Assembly: GCA_040880065.1 (NCBI GenBank)
Contig: JBBDJE010000003.1
Coordinates: 124,001-188,000 of the forward strand
Reading direction: 5' to 3'
DNA: 64,000 bases
Origin: Abyssibius sp040880065
GTDB lineage: Bacteria > Pseudomonadota > Alphaproteobacteria > Rhodobacterales > Rhodobacteraceae
Positions 53,340 to 61,907 of the stretch are shown piece by piece (the stretch's first letter is position 1; every line of letters begins with the position of its first letter). The notes under the pieces are model-generated. The model saw only the letters and a program-made list of their open reading frames with translations, searched no databases and had not been told where the DNA came from. Made by a program: the position numbers and the translations under genes.

Positions 53340-54266
53340 ATGCTCAGCACTATCGGACCAGCCGCCATTGCGATCGTCGTCTTCGCACTGATCATGATTT
53401 TCATGATGGTGAAAACCGTCCCACAGGGCGAAGAGTGGACAGTTGAGCGCTTTGGCCGTTACACGCGCACCCTAAAGCCCGGCATCGGCTTTCTTGTTCC
53501 GATCATCGACAAGCTTGGTGCGAAAATTTCCATGATGGAAACGGTGCTCGATATCCCAAGCCAAGAGGTGATTACCCGCGATAACGCCATGGTTTTGGCC
53601 GATGCGGTTGCCTTTTACCAAATTGTCGATGCGGCCCGCGCCGCCTATGAGGTGCGCGACCTCGAGCGCGCTTTGTCCAATCTCAGCCAGACGAACATCC
53701 GCTCGGTCGTCGGCTCGATGGACCTGGATGAAAGCCTGTCCAACCGCGATATCATCAACCACAAGCTGCTATCGGTGATCGACGAGGCTTCCAATAGCTG
53801 GGGCGTAAAAGTCACCCGAATCGAGATCAAAGACCTTGCGCCACCCGCCGATATCAATGAGGCAATGGCCCGCCAGATGAAGGCCGAGCGTGAGAAGCGC
53901 GCCGCCATTTTGCAAGCCGAGGGGATGAAACAGGCTGCTGTTCTCAAGGCCGAAGGTGAACGCGAGGCACAGATCCGCGAGGCCGAAGGCCGCCGCGAAG
54001 CTGCATTTCTGGACGCCGAAGCGCGCGAACGCGCTGCCGAAGCCGAGGCAAAGGCCACGAAAATGGTGTCCGAAGCCATTGCGGCGGGTGATATTCAGGC
54101 GATCAACTATTTCATCGCGCAAAAATACACCGAAGCGCTGCAAGCTATTGCAAGCTCGCCCAATACCAAAACGGTGATGATCCCGCTGGAAGCTTCGGGT
54201 TTGCTCGGCTCGATCGCCGGTATCGGAGACATCGCCAAGGCGACCTTTGGCAAGGATAGCAAGTAA
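53340..54266 (+). CDS. SPFH/band-7 membrane protein (QmcA-like)
   Basis: A 308-residue stomatin/prohibitin-type protein. An N-terminal helix (AIAIVVFALIMIFMMVKTVP) anchors it. The band-7 domain includes EEWTVERFGRYTRTLKPGIG and PSQEVITRDNAMVLADAVAF, and a coiled coil rich in AEGEREAQIREAEGRREAAF follows. AAAGGA, 8 bp before the ATG at 53340, fixes the start. It is followed by nfeD, the usual operon, with an overlapping stop/start. It lies divergently from the stator pair and may share a promoter region. Confidence 0.92.
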   Translation: MLSTIGPAAIAIVVFALIMIFMMVKTVPQGEEWTVERFGRYTRTLKPGIGFLVPIIDKLGAKISMMETVLDIPSQEVITRDNAMVLADAVAFYQIVDAARAAYEVRDLERALSNLSQTNIRSVVGSMDLDESLSNRDIINHKLLSVIDEASNSWGVKVTRIEIKDLAPPADINEAMARQMKAEREKRAAILQAEGMKQAAVLKAEGEREAQIREAEGRREAAFLDAEARERAAEAEAKATKMVSEAIAAGDIQAINYFIAQKYTEALQAIASSPNTKTVMIPLEASGLLGSIAGIGDIAKATFGKDSK

Positions 54267-54730
54267 TGTCCGGCTCGGCATTCTTTGCGGAAATCGCCGC
54301 CATTCCGCCCTGGTATTGGGTGGCCTTCGGCATGCTGCTGCTGGCCGCCGAAATTCTCGCGCCCGCATTCATTCTGATATGGCCGGGGCTGGCGGCATTG
54401 CTCGTGGCATTGCTTGTCTGGCTGGTGCCCGGCCTGTCGGGCGAGGTGATCATCATCGTTTTTGCACTGCTGGCGCTGGCGCTTACTTTTGCTGGCCGCG
54501 CCATGTTCAACCGCACCAGCAATGATGTGCCCACCACCGGCCTGAACGCGCGCACAGGTGGTCTTGTCGGGCGTCGCGCAAAGGTGGTCAGCTTCAGTCA
54601 TGGCGAGGGGCATGTCGAAGTAGGTGGCGTGCAATGGCCAGCCCACTGGCCTGAAGGTGCCACTGCCGAGGTTGGAGATATGGTAAAAATTACGGCGGTA
54701 GATGGCGTGCGACTGGTTGTCGAGGCTTAA
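54266..54730 (+). CDS. NfeD-family membrane protein
   Basis: A 154-residue protein with a short N-terminal segment, about three helices (WYWVAFGMLLLAAEILAPAF, then GLAALLVALLVWLVPG, then VIIIVFALLALALTF) and a C-terminal OB-fold (GRRAKVVSFSHGEGHVEVGG and VGDMVKITAVDGVRLVV). NfeD proteins partner SPFH proteins in membrane organisation or quality control. Its ATG overlaps the SPFH stop codon, showing co-translation. Confidence 0.9.
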   Translation: MSGSAFFAEIAAIPPWYWVAFGMLLLAAEILAPAFILIWPGLAALLVALLVWLVPGLSGEVIIIVFALLALALTFAGRAMFNRTSNDVPTTGLNARTGGLVGRRAKVVSFSHGEGHVEVGGVQWPAHWPEGATAEVGDMVKITAVDGVRLVVEA

Positions 54731-54937
54731 GCGCATCCGCTGTATTTTCCGGCAAAGCCTGAACTGAACCGCGCGGCGCCAACTGCGCGGTGCCAGCCCA
54801 CCAGCCGTGCCGCACGCGCCCCGTTTGACGGTAACTTATTGAAGTAAACGCAACTCTTGCGCCTAGAAACACTTGCGCCCTTGCCCAAATAGTATGATAG
54901 TGGCCCTAATTTCGGGATTAACTGACGGGACGCGCAC

Positions 54938-56056
54938 GTGAAACTTTTACCTGCTGTGCTTAGCGCACTCACTATCTCCACCGCAAGTTACGCACAACAG
55001 TCCGACATTTGTTCGTCGCATACGGTTACGCGTGGTGAAACACTCCGAATCATTGCAGAACGCTATCTTGGCACGCGAGAGCAATCTCCGGTCATCTATC
55101 GTGCGAACCGGTCGGTTGTCGGCGGTGATCCGAATTTGATTCTTGTCGGCATGGTTCTGAATATCCCCTGCGCCGCAGGGCAAACAGGCGGCCAGACCGT
55201 TGTTGCCAGCGCAACCGCTGCCGCCCCTGCCGCACCTGCACCTGCCCCCGTTGAACCGGCGCCCATCGAAACCGCGTCAGCCAGTGCCACACGCTCGCTC
55301 ACCGCACCCGAAGCCAGTGCCGCATCAGCCGAGTTTACGGGCGGCCTGATCGCGCTGCTCTCTGAATCGCCCTTCACCGGTGCCGATCTGCCCAACGGCG
55401 GCGCTATGCCAACCGTTATGGCGCAGGCACTCGTGCGCGCTGGCGAAGGCATGCCAGCCGTGAGCCTGTCAACGCTTGGCAACGCGCGCTCGCTTGAGGT
55501 GATGTATCAGGATGCACGGCTCGAGGTCGCGTTTCCGGTCATCCGCCCGAACTGCTTTTCAGCCAGCCTGACCAACACATCGCGCATGCTGTGCAACGAT
55601 TTCTATTTCTCGGCCCCGATGTTCGAGGTGGTCACCACCCTGTTCTCGCGCGCGAGCGATGGTCTGGAAATTTCATCGGCCGAAGACATGGCCGATCTGG
55701 TCGTCTGCCTCCCCGACTTCTATCCGTGGGAAGAATTGCAGGATCTGGGCCTCGCGCTCAACATGGAAACGATGGTGGAACCGGGTTCGATCGCGGAATG
55801 CTTCGATATGCTCTGGTCCGGCGATGCTGACCTTGTTTATGCCGACTTCCTGTCGGTTGACGCGACAATCGGCAATATCGACCTGCGCGGCGACCTTGTG
55901 ACGCTGAGCCGCTTCACTTGGATCAAGACCGTGCATGCTGTTTCGCATAACGGCAATGCCGAAGGCGTGAATATGCTGAGCAAGCTGAATGAGGGCTTTG
56001 CCAACATGGTGTCCAGCGGTGAGTGGCGCGCCATGATGAGAGACTTGCTATCCTAA
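54938..56056 (+). CDS. Exported LysM plus solute-binding-like protein, first copy
   Basis: A 372-residue protein from a GTG start. The signal peptide (KLLPAVLSALTISTASYA) is cleaved before QQSDIC. A LysM-like motif covers about residues 26-76 (THTV-type start HTVTRGETLRIIAERYLG, ending VGMVLNIPC), with two cysteines that could be linked. An alanine/proline linker (about 85-135) leads to a C-terminal domain resembling type II periplasmic solute-binding proteins (family 3), with AFPVIRPNCFSASLTNTSRM and YFSAPMFEVVTTLFSRASDG. No permease is adjacent. Binding to peptidoglycan plus a small-molecule sensor is inferred. A paralogue follows. Confidence 0.75.
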   Translation: MKLLPAVLSALTISTASYAQQSDICSSHTVTRGETLRIIAERYLGTREQSPVIYRANRSVVGGDPNLILVGMVLNIPCAAGQTGGQTVVASATAAAPAAPAPAPVEPAPIETASASATRSLTAPEASAASAEFTGGLIALLSESPFTGADLPNGGAMPTVMAQALVRAGEGMPAVSLSTLGNARSLEVMYQDARLEVAFPVIRPNCFSASLTNTSRMLCNDFYFSAPMFEVVTTLFSRASDGLEISSAEDMADLVVCLPDFYPWEELQDLGLALNMETMVEPGSIAECFDMLWSGDADLVYADFLSVDATIGNIDLRGDLVTLSRFTWIKTVHAVSHNGNAEGVNMLSKLNEGFANMVSSGEWRAMMRDLLS

Positions 56057-56191
56057 AACAGGGTAGCCGCGCGCAGGCGTGGATGTGTTCAACCGTGTTG
56101 TCCACCCACAGGTCCGGTTCGCAACAAAGTAATAAGCGCAGGCGCGTTATGTCTGCCGGTGTTTGAAAGAAGACCCTACGGGAGGGGATTA

Positions 56192-57301
56192 ATGCTAAAA
56201 CGCATCGTCACTATGTCACTACTTGCCACGGCAGGAACATTTGGCACTGCTCAGGCGCAAACGCCTTGCGAAGCCTACACGATTAGCGCAGGCGACTCGC
56301 TGCAATCCATCGCGCGGCGTGCCTTTGACAATCCGGCATTGTTCCAGCTTGTCTACCTCGCCAACCGCGACGTTATCGGTGCCAACCCGAACGTCATTAC
56401 CGTCGGCACGGTCATTCAGATGCCCTGCGAAGACGGCACAAACCCCGGCGCGAATACATCCGCTGGCAGCTTTGCCAACACGGTTGATGCGAATACCGTC
56501 ACGGCTTCCGCTGTTGCCCCGCTCAGCGAGCCCGTCGCCGCCCCCACAGGCGGGATGACCCCGTTTGTTGCCCCGATCACCTTTGTAACGGGTGCCGATT
56601 ATGCACCCTTCACCGGCCCTGAACTGCCGGAAGGCGGGATGTATACCGAACTCGTGCGCCGCGCGCTCGAAATTGCCGACCCCAACCGCGACTCGCGTGT
56701 CGATTTCGTAAAAGACTGGGGCTCGCACCTGAGAACATTGCTGCCCAACGGAGCCTATGACATGGGTTTCCCTTGGTATTTGCCCGATTGCACCAACCTT
56801 GAGCCGCTGAACCAGTCCGACCGCGAGCGCTGCACCGTGTTCGACCATTCCGACCCGTTCTACGAGGTTGTGATCTCCATGTATGTGCTGGCCGATGGCC
56901 CCTATGCACGCGCTCAAGGCCCCGAAGATATTTTCGGCACCAGGCTTTGCCGCCCGGAAGGGTATTTCCAGTTTGACCTTGCACAGGCCGGTCTGATCGA
57001 AAATGGAACATTGATGTCACCATCAACCCCGCAAGATTGCCTGCGCATGCTGTCCGCCGGCGAGATTGACGTCTTCACAATCAACCAGTTGACCGGCGAG
57101 GAAACCATTGCAGATCTCGGCCTTGAAGGGCAGGTCATCGAGGTTCCGGGCCTTCAGTCGGTGCAAACCCTGCACGTGCTGACACCGAAAACCAACCCGA
57201 TGGGCCGCAGCCAGATCGCCCTGCTCAATGCCGGTCTGCGCACGATGGTCGAATCGGGCGAGTGGTTCCTGATTGTAAGCCGCCAGCTTTCGGCACAGTA
57301 A
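56192..57301 (+). CDS. Exported LysM plus solute-binding-like protein, second copy
   Basis: A 369-residue paralogue of the preceding protein with the same plan: signal peptide (IVTMSLLATAGTFGTAQA), LysM-like region (CEAYTISAGDSLQSIARRAF to VGTVIQMPC), linker, and a solute-binding-like domain (FVTGADYAPFTGPELPEGGM, YDMGFPWYLPDC and YEVVISMYVLADGPYARAQG). GGGAGGGG ahead of the ATG at 56192 decides the start. The two copies have diverged strongly in the binding domain, suggesting different ligands. A strong terminator follows. Confidence 0.75.
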   Translation: MLKRIVTMSLLATAGTFGTAQAQTPCEAYTISAGDSLQSIARRAFDNPALFQLVYLANRDVIGANPNVITVGTVIQMPCEDGTNPGANTSAGSFANTVDANTVTASAVAPLSEPVAAPTGGMTPFVAPITFVTGADYAPFTGPELPEGGMYTELVRRALEIADPNRDSRVDFVKDWGSHLRTLLPNGAYDMGFPWYLPDCTNLEPLNQSDRERCTVFDHSDPFYEVVISMYVLADGPYARAQGPEDIFGTRLCRPEGYFQFDLAQAGLIENGTLMSPSTPQDCLRMLSAGEIDVFTINQLTGEETIADLGLEGQVIEVPGLQSVQTLHVLTPKTNPMGRSQIALLNAGLRTMVESGEWFLIVSRQLSAQ

Positions 57302-57317
57302 GCAGCCCAGTATAGCC

Positions 57318-57347
57318 AAAAAGCCCCGCTGCTGCGGGGCTTTTTTT
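57318..57347. terminator. Bidirectional terminator between LysM gene and chaC
   Basis: AGCCCCGC (57322-57329) pairs with GCGGGGCT (57334-57341) around a 4-base loop, with AAAA on one side and TTTTTT on the other, so both transcripts can terminate. It lies between the convergent second LysM gene and chaC, the T tract touching the chaC stop codon. Confidence 0.9.
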
Positions 57348-57882
57348 ATGCGCTACGGGCAGATACCATTTGCGAAAGCGCAAACAGGTCGGGCGCATCA
57401 ATATCCAGCCCGCGTAGGCTTCGCACGGTGTTTTCCAGATAGTCACGGTTCGGTCCGGCCGAGCCTTTGGCCCGCGCGATAATTTCCGCCTGAGCCTCCA
57501 GCGGCAAATCACCTGCATATTGGGCATGGTCGCGCGCCACAACAAATGTCGTGGCTTTCACATTACGGCCATCGTGCAAATTCAGGCGACAGGTTTGCTC
57601 GTAATAGGCATAGGAAATGAGTTCACGCGCGCGCAGATAGGTCAGCACTGCCGCGCCAGTCCCCGGTGCGGCGCGCAGCGCCATCCCTGTGCAGCTTTGC
57701 CCTTCGCAGACATCCAGCGCCAGCACCAGGCCCGGCGCATCATGCGTGCCGCGATAATGCACCGAGCGCATGTAAAACCCGCGCCTGAACCCGTCAGCCC
57801 GCGCAAGGCAGGCTTCCGCCACCTCAAATCCGGGGTTCCAGATCAGGCTGCCATAGGCGAAAACCCAAAGATCATTCGACAT
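57346..57882 (-). CDS. ChaC-like gamma-glutamylcyclotransferase
   Basis: Predicted glutathione-specific gamma-glutamylcyclotransferase releasing 5-oxoproline (178 residues). The glycine motif is VFAYGSLIWNPGFEVAEA, and the catalytic glutamate fits YAYYEQTCRLNLH or the nearby E residues. AGGAGG precedes the ATG at 57882, which decides the start. It may help recycle glutathione together with gloB-type detoxification; no regulatory site is visible. It diverges from the DUF2125 gene. Confidence 0.9.
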   Translation of the reverse strand: MSNDLWVFAYGSLIWNPGFEVAEACLARADGFRRGFYMRSVHYRGTHDAPGLVLALDVCEGQSCTGMALRAAPGTGAAVLTYLRARELISYAYYEQTCRLNLHDGRNVKATTFVVARDHAQYAGDLPLEAQAEIIARAKGSAGPNRDYLENTVRSLRGLDIDAPDLFALSQMVSARSA

Positions 57883-57961
57883 GAAGCCTCCTTTGCGCAG
57901 GCTCTGTTGCTGCGCTTTGCTTTGGTATAGTGAGGCAGGGCAAGCAGTAAAACAGGCCATT

Positions 57962-58945
57962 ATGCGCAAACTACTCTTTTTGGTCATCCTTGCCGCCTCG
58001 CTTTGGGGCGGATACTGGTTTATTGGCGCTTCTGCCAAAAATATCGCACTGACCGAATGGTTCAAGGCGCAAAACACCCGCGGCTGGACAGCGCAATACG
58101 ACACGCTCGCCGTGCGCGGCTTTCCCAACCGATTCGACACGACGATCACCGATTATCTGCTTGAAAACCCTTATGGCCGCTGGGGGTTGCAGGGCGAGGC
58201 GCTGGAAATTGCCGCGCTTTCCTACAAACCCAATCACGCGATCATTTCCTTTCAGGGCCAACAAACCCTTTCAACACCGCAAATGGTTGTGCGGCTGAAT
58301 GCCCGCCAATTGCGCGCCTCGATGGTGGTGGAACCCTCAATCGACCTTACGCTGGAACGCCTCCGCCTAGAGGCGGCAAATATGGAAATGCGCAGCGGCA
58401 CCGGTTGGCAGGGGGCCTTCGACTTTGCCTATCTGGCCTTTGAGAATGTCGAAACCCGCCCGCTGGACTATCGTTTCGGCCTTTCGCTCTCGGCCTTTAA
58501 CCACGGCATCCGTTGGCAGGGCACGCCGCCTGACCTGCCCCGCCTCATCCAGTCTATCGCTGTTGACAGTATTACAACCTATGACGCGCCATGGGACAGA
58601 CTCAGCTTTGAAACCCGCCCGCCACGGGCGCGCCATATCAGCTTGCAAAGCTTCGCCCTGCAATGGGGTGATCTTGGTATCACCGCCCAAGGCGAAGTTG
58701 ATATTTTGGCCGACGGCACGCTCGATGGCGAAATTTCGCTGCGCATAGAAAACGTGCGCCTGTTCATTGCCGCCCTGCGCGCTGGCGGTGTGCTTGAACC
58801 CAATCTCACGGGTGGGGCCATTGCCGGGCTTACGCGTCTGGCGGCGCGCCGCAACAGCCTTACCCTGCCGCTGCGCTTCACCAACCGCCGCACACGGCTT
58901 GGCCCGATCGACCTCGGCCCTGCACCACAAATGAACCGCCGCTAG
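57962..58945 (+). CDS. DUF2125 domain-containing protein
   Basis: A 327-residue protein of the DUF2125 family (PF09898), an alphaproteobacterial family of unknown function. An N-terminal hydrophobic anchor (KLLFLVILAASLWGGYWFI) suggests a periplasmic or inner-membrane-tethered protein, followed by a beta-rich domain with RGWTAQYDTLAVRGFPNRFD. Its last codon TAG forms the first bases of the downstream dispersed repeat. Start at the ATG of MRKLLFLV. Confidence 0.85.
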   Translation: MRKLLFLVILAASLWGGYWFIGASAKNIALTEWFKAQNTRGWTAQYDTLAVRGFPNRFDTTITDYLLENPYGRWGLQGEALEIAALSYKPNHAIISFQGQQTLSTPQMVVRLNARQLRASMVVEPSIDLTLERLRLEAANMEMRSGTGWQGAFDFAYLAFENVETRPLDYRFGLSLSAFNHGIRWQGTPPDLPRLIQSIAVDSITTYDAPWDRLSFETRPPRARHISLQSFALQWGDLGITAQGEVDILADGTLDGEISLRIENVRLFIAALRAGGVLEPNLTGGAIAGLTRLAARRNSLTLPLRFTNRRTRLGPIDLGPAPQMNRR

Positions 58946-59050
58946 CGCGTGTCGCGCACATCCATTCACACGCGACACACTCTAACCTTCTGACAACGCC
59001 TGCTTAACAAGCAGAAAGCCGGTTCCATTCATCCTGCAACATGCTTTAGC
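58943..59050 (+). repeat. Dispersed structured intergenic repeat, copy 2
   Basis: About 108 bp that aligns to the copy at 49709-49815. Hairpin 1 is AGCGCGTGTCGCG with CGCGACACACTCT (11 of 13 paired). Hairpin 2 is CTGCTT with AAGCAG. Then AAAGCCGGTTCC and the end GCAACATGCTTTAGC. The left end provides the TAG stop of the DUF2125 gene. Confidence 0.7.
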
Positions 59051-59082
59051 CTATCTTTTGTTCATAAATATCCCACGGGGGT

Positions 59083-59103
59083 CTGGGGGTGTGAAACCCC
59101 CAG
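59083..59103. terminator. Hairpin downstream of the DUF2125 and extensin genes
   Basis: CTGGGGGT (59083-59090) pairs with ACCCCCAG (59096-59103) around a 5-base loop. No T tract follows, so it may slow or protect transcripts rather than terminate. Such CTGGGGG hairpins are frequent between genes in this family. Confidence 0.5.
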
Positions 59104-59129
59104 CCTGCGCCCGTCAGAGCAAAACACCG

Positions 59130-59732
59130 CTAGCGGCAGTAGCTCCCTGAGCGATATTCTGCGGTGTCAAAATGGAAATGGTTAAAATGGAACCGGTCTG
59201 ACTCTGGCCCCAGAACCGTGCCAAACGGCCCGCAGGCACTGGCATGCAAACGCGTCAAGGCGGCACCCGCTCGACCGCGCCCCCAATCCTGCGCAACATT
59301 CAATGTGGTGCCGTTGTTCAACACGAACTCGCCAATATCAATGGCATTGCCCAAAGCATGTTCCGACATACGCGCCCCGCGCTGCGAGTTTCGCGGCCGG
59401 CACGCATATGATGCAAAAACCCGCATGCTTTCTAGGCGTCCGTTCATGCCACGCAAGGCCGCGCGTGCATCCGTTTCAACCCAGTCAGCCAAAACCTTGG
59501 CAGTGCGGCAGTTGAGCGTGGCGCCGGGGTTCAGTGCAACCCCGGCAATTTCGCGAATGCGCACCGCGCGGCCAATGCCGCAAGCGCCGTTGTCTTCAAC
59601 CGCACCCACGCGCTCGCCATAGATCCGGCTATCGTTGCAAAGCTGCACCAGGCCCGGCGAGGGCGAATAGGATGAACGGCCGATACAAGCGGCCAATATA
59701 ATCATGAATGTCAGCCCGAATATCATCCGCAT
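59130..59732 (-). CDS. Extensin-family lipoprotein
   Basis: A 200-residue protein with an extensin-like C-terminal domain (PF06904), related to D-Ala-D-Ala carboxypeptidase-type folds and linked to cell-wall hydrolysis. Signal and lipobox are seen in FGLTFMIILAACIG (LAAC), and the conserved core in CRTAKVLADWVETDARAALR and SEHALGNAIDIGEFVLN with metal-ligand-like His and Asp. AAGGAG 6 bp ahead of the ATG at 59732 sets the start; two upstream ATGs lie too close to it. Convergent with the DUF2125 gene. Confidence 0.9.
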   Translation of the reverse strand: MRMIFGLTFMIILAACIGRSSYSPSPGLVQLCNDSRIYGERVGAVEDNGACGIGRAVRIREIAGVALNPGATLNCRTAKVLADWVETDARAALRGMNGRLESMRVFASYACRPRNSQRGARMSEHALGNAIDIGEFVLNNGTTLNVAQDWGRGRAGAALTRLHASACGPFGTVLGPESDRFHFNHFHFDTAEYRSGSYCR

Positions 59733-59836
59733 CATGCACTCCTTTACCATAGCCTAGCGCAATGTGCCTCCATGGTCAGCCCAGCGTCAGCCCGCAGACA
59801 ACATTGGCTGCCAGCATACGCGACAATCCGCGCGCC

Positions 59837-60748
59837 TCATGGCTTGACGCGGCCAAAATCGGGCGCCGCGCTGTCTTGTCCCGCATCGATAATACCGCGC
59901 CGAATGGCGCGCGTGCGGGTAAAATAATCATGCAGCATATCACCGTCGCCGGTGCGAATGGCACGTTGCAGCGCAAATAATTCCTCTGTGAACCGCCCCA
60001 GAATCTCCAATGTGGCGGCTTTGTTGTGCAAGAACACATCGCGCCACATGGTCGGGTCAGATGATGCGATACGCGTAAAGTCGCGAAAGCCCGCTGCCGA
60101 ATAATTGATGACTTCAGTCTCCGTCACCCGCTTCAGATCATCAGCCACGCCGACCATCGTATAGGCAATGAGATGCGGGGCGTGGCTGGTCACGGCGAGC
60201 ACAAGGTCATGATGTGCGGCATCCATCGTATCGACCTTTGCGCCCATCGCCTGCCAGAATGCAGCCAGCCGTTCGCCTGCTGCCGGGTCACTGCCGGCAA
60301 GCGGGGTCATCAGGCACCAACGATTGTCAAACAGGCTGGCAAAGCCCGCATCGGGCCCTGAATGTTCGGTGCCGGCAAGCGGATGCGCGGGCACGAAATG
60401 CACGCCATTTGGCAAATGCGGGGCGACAGCCTCTATCACTTCGGCCTTGACCGAGCCAACATCGCTCACGGTTGCCCCTACCGCCAGATGCGGGGCAATT
60501 TCAGCCGCCACAGCCCCCATGACCCCCACCGGCACGCACAGAATAACCAGATCCGCCCCACCAACGGCTGCCGCCGCGCTGTCAAAACACTCATCGACAA
60601 ACCTGCGCTCAACCGCCTTGGCGCGGGTTTCAGCCGTGCGTGCATAGCCGGTGATGCGCGATGCCATGCCCGCACGGCGCATGGCAAGCCCGATAGAGCC
60701 TGCAATCAGCCCCAACCCGATCAGAGCAACATGTTTATATTCAGCCAT
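59837..60748 (-). CDS. Prephenate/arogenate dehydrogenase
   Basis: NAD(P)-dependent dehydrogenase of tyrosine synthesis (303 residues; TyrA/TyrC type, cyclohexadienyl specificity possible). The Rossmann motif is ALIGLGLIAGSIGLAMRR, the substrate region is HPLAGTEHSGPDAGFASLFD, and the C-terminal domain is helical. Its ATG overlaps the hisC stop by 8 bp, so the two are co-translated; hisC homologues often also transaminate prephenate or aromatic 2-oxo acids, which fits this pairing. Specificity cannot be read by eye. Confidence 0.93.
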   Translation of the reverse strand: MAEYKHVALIGLGLIAGSIGLAMRRAGMASRITGYARTAETRAKAVERRFVDECFDSAAAAVGGADLVILCVPVGVMGAVAAEIAPHLAVGATVSDVGSVKAEVIEAVAPHLPNGVHFVPAHPLAGTEHSGPDAGFASLFDNRWCLMTPLAGSDPAAGERLAAFWQAMGAKVDTMDAAHHDLVLAVTSHAPHLIAYTMVGVADDLKRVTETEVINYSAAGFRDFTRIASSDPTMWRDVFLHNKAATLEILGRFTEELFALQRAIRTGDGDMLHDYFTRTRAIRRGIIDAGQDSAAPDFGRVKP

Positions 60749-61844
60749 CGGCCCGCCCTTTCATAAAGTCGTGCAAACAGGCCAGCACAGCTTGGCAGGC
60801 CAACTCGTCACCCACCGTAATGCGCAGGCATTGCGGCAGTTTGTAATTGGCAACATAGCGCACGATCAGCCCGCGCATTTGCAATGCGGCATCGGCGGCC
60901 TGCGCTATCTCGGCGCTTTCAAACCTTGCCAGGATGAAATTTGCATGGCTCTGGTCTGAAGGAATGCCAAGCGATGCCAACTCGCCCGCCAGCCAGTCAC
61001 GCAGGCGCAGGTTTTCCGCGCGGCAGCCATTTACATAATCCTGATCGGCCACCGCAGCCTCGGCCACCGCCAACTGGCTGGCCGACAGGTTGAATGGGCC
61101 GCGAATGCGGTTCAGCACATCAATCACATGCTGCGGGCCATAGCCCCAACCAATACGCAAGCCCCCAAGCCCGTAAATTTTGGAGAATGTCCGCGTCATC
61201 ACCACATTTTCGCGGGTTGTGGCCAAGCCTGCATGACCATCAAAGCCCGGCACAAACTCGGCATAGGCACCATCAAGCACCAGCAGCGCTTGCGGCGGCA
61301 AGCCATCGGCCAGTCGCACCACCTCGGCTGGCGAAATCATCGTGCCAGTCGGGTTGTTGGGGTTGGCGGTAAACACCAGTTTGGTGTTTACGGTGCAGCC
61401 TGCCAGCAGCGCGTCAACATCGGTATGGCGGTCGCGTTCGGCCACCTCGACCGGGGTTGCACCCGCAGCGAGCGCAGCAATGCGATACATGGCAAAACCG
61501 TGTTCGGTGAACAGAACCTCATCGCCCCTACCGGCATAGCACTGGCACAGAAAGTGGATAATTTCGTCGGAACCAACGCCGCAAATGATGCGCGCAGCGT
61601 CCAGCCCATGCACCGCCCCGATGGCTGCGCGCAAACCCGCATGATCGGTTTCGGGATACACAGCCAAACCATCGGCCGCCGCGGCATAGGCCGCGCGCGC
61701 CGCTGGCCCCGGCCCGTGCGGGTTTTCGTTGGCAGAAAGCTTGGTTACGCGGTTTTGCGCACCATCCACGCGCGCCTTGCCGCTGACATAAAGGCTGATA
61801 TCCAATATGCCGGGCTGCGGGATAATGCTCGGATGCGCGCTCAT
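60741..61844 (-). CDS. hisC: Histidinol-phosphate aminotransferase
   Basis: PLP enzyme of histidine synthesis (367 residues), possibly also transaminating aromatic 2-oxo acids. The motifs NENPHGPGPAARAAY, CGVGSDEIIHFLCQCYAGRG, FTANPNNPTGTMISPAE, and the PLP lysine region TRTFSKIYGLGGLRIGWGYG are all present. It is directly upstream of the prephenate dehydrogenase gene with an 8-bp overlap. This location beside tyrA is typical of HisC2-type aminotransferases with aromatic duty. Confidence 0.94.
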   Translation of the reverse strand: MSAHPSIIPQPGILDISLYVSGKARVDGAQNRVTKLSANENPHGPGPAARAAYAAAADGLAVYPETDHAGLRAAIGAVHGLDAARIICGVGSDEIIHFLCQCYAGRGDEVLFTEHGFAMYRIAALAAGATPVEVAERDRHTDVDALLAGCTVNTKLVFTANPNNPTGTMISPAEVVRLADGLPPQALLVLDGAYAEFVPGFDGHAGLATTRENVVMTRTFSKIYGLGGLRIGWGYGPQHVIDVLNRIRGPFNLSASQLAVAEAAVADQDYVNGCRAENLRLRDWLAGELASLGIPSDQSHANFILARFESAEIAQAADAALQMRGLIVRYVANYKLPQCLRITVGDELACQAVLACLHDFMKGRADG

Positions 61845-61907
61845 TTTCTCTGCTTTCTCGCTGCAAATACCGGTTTTCTTTAGCGGGCGCGAAACGCTTA
61901 GGCCAGC

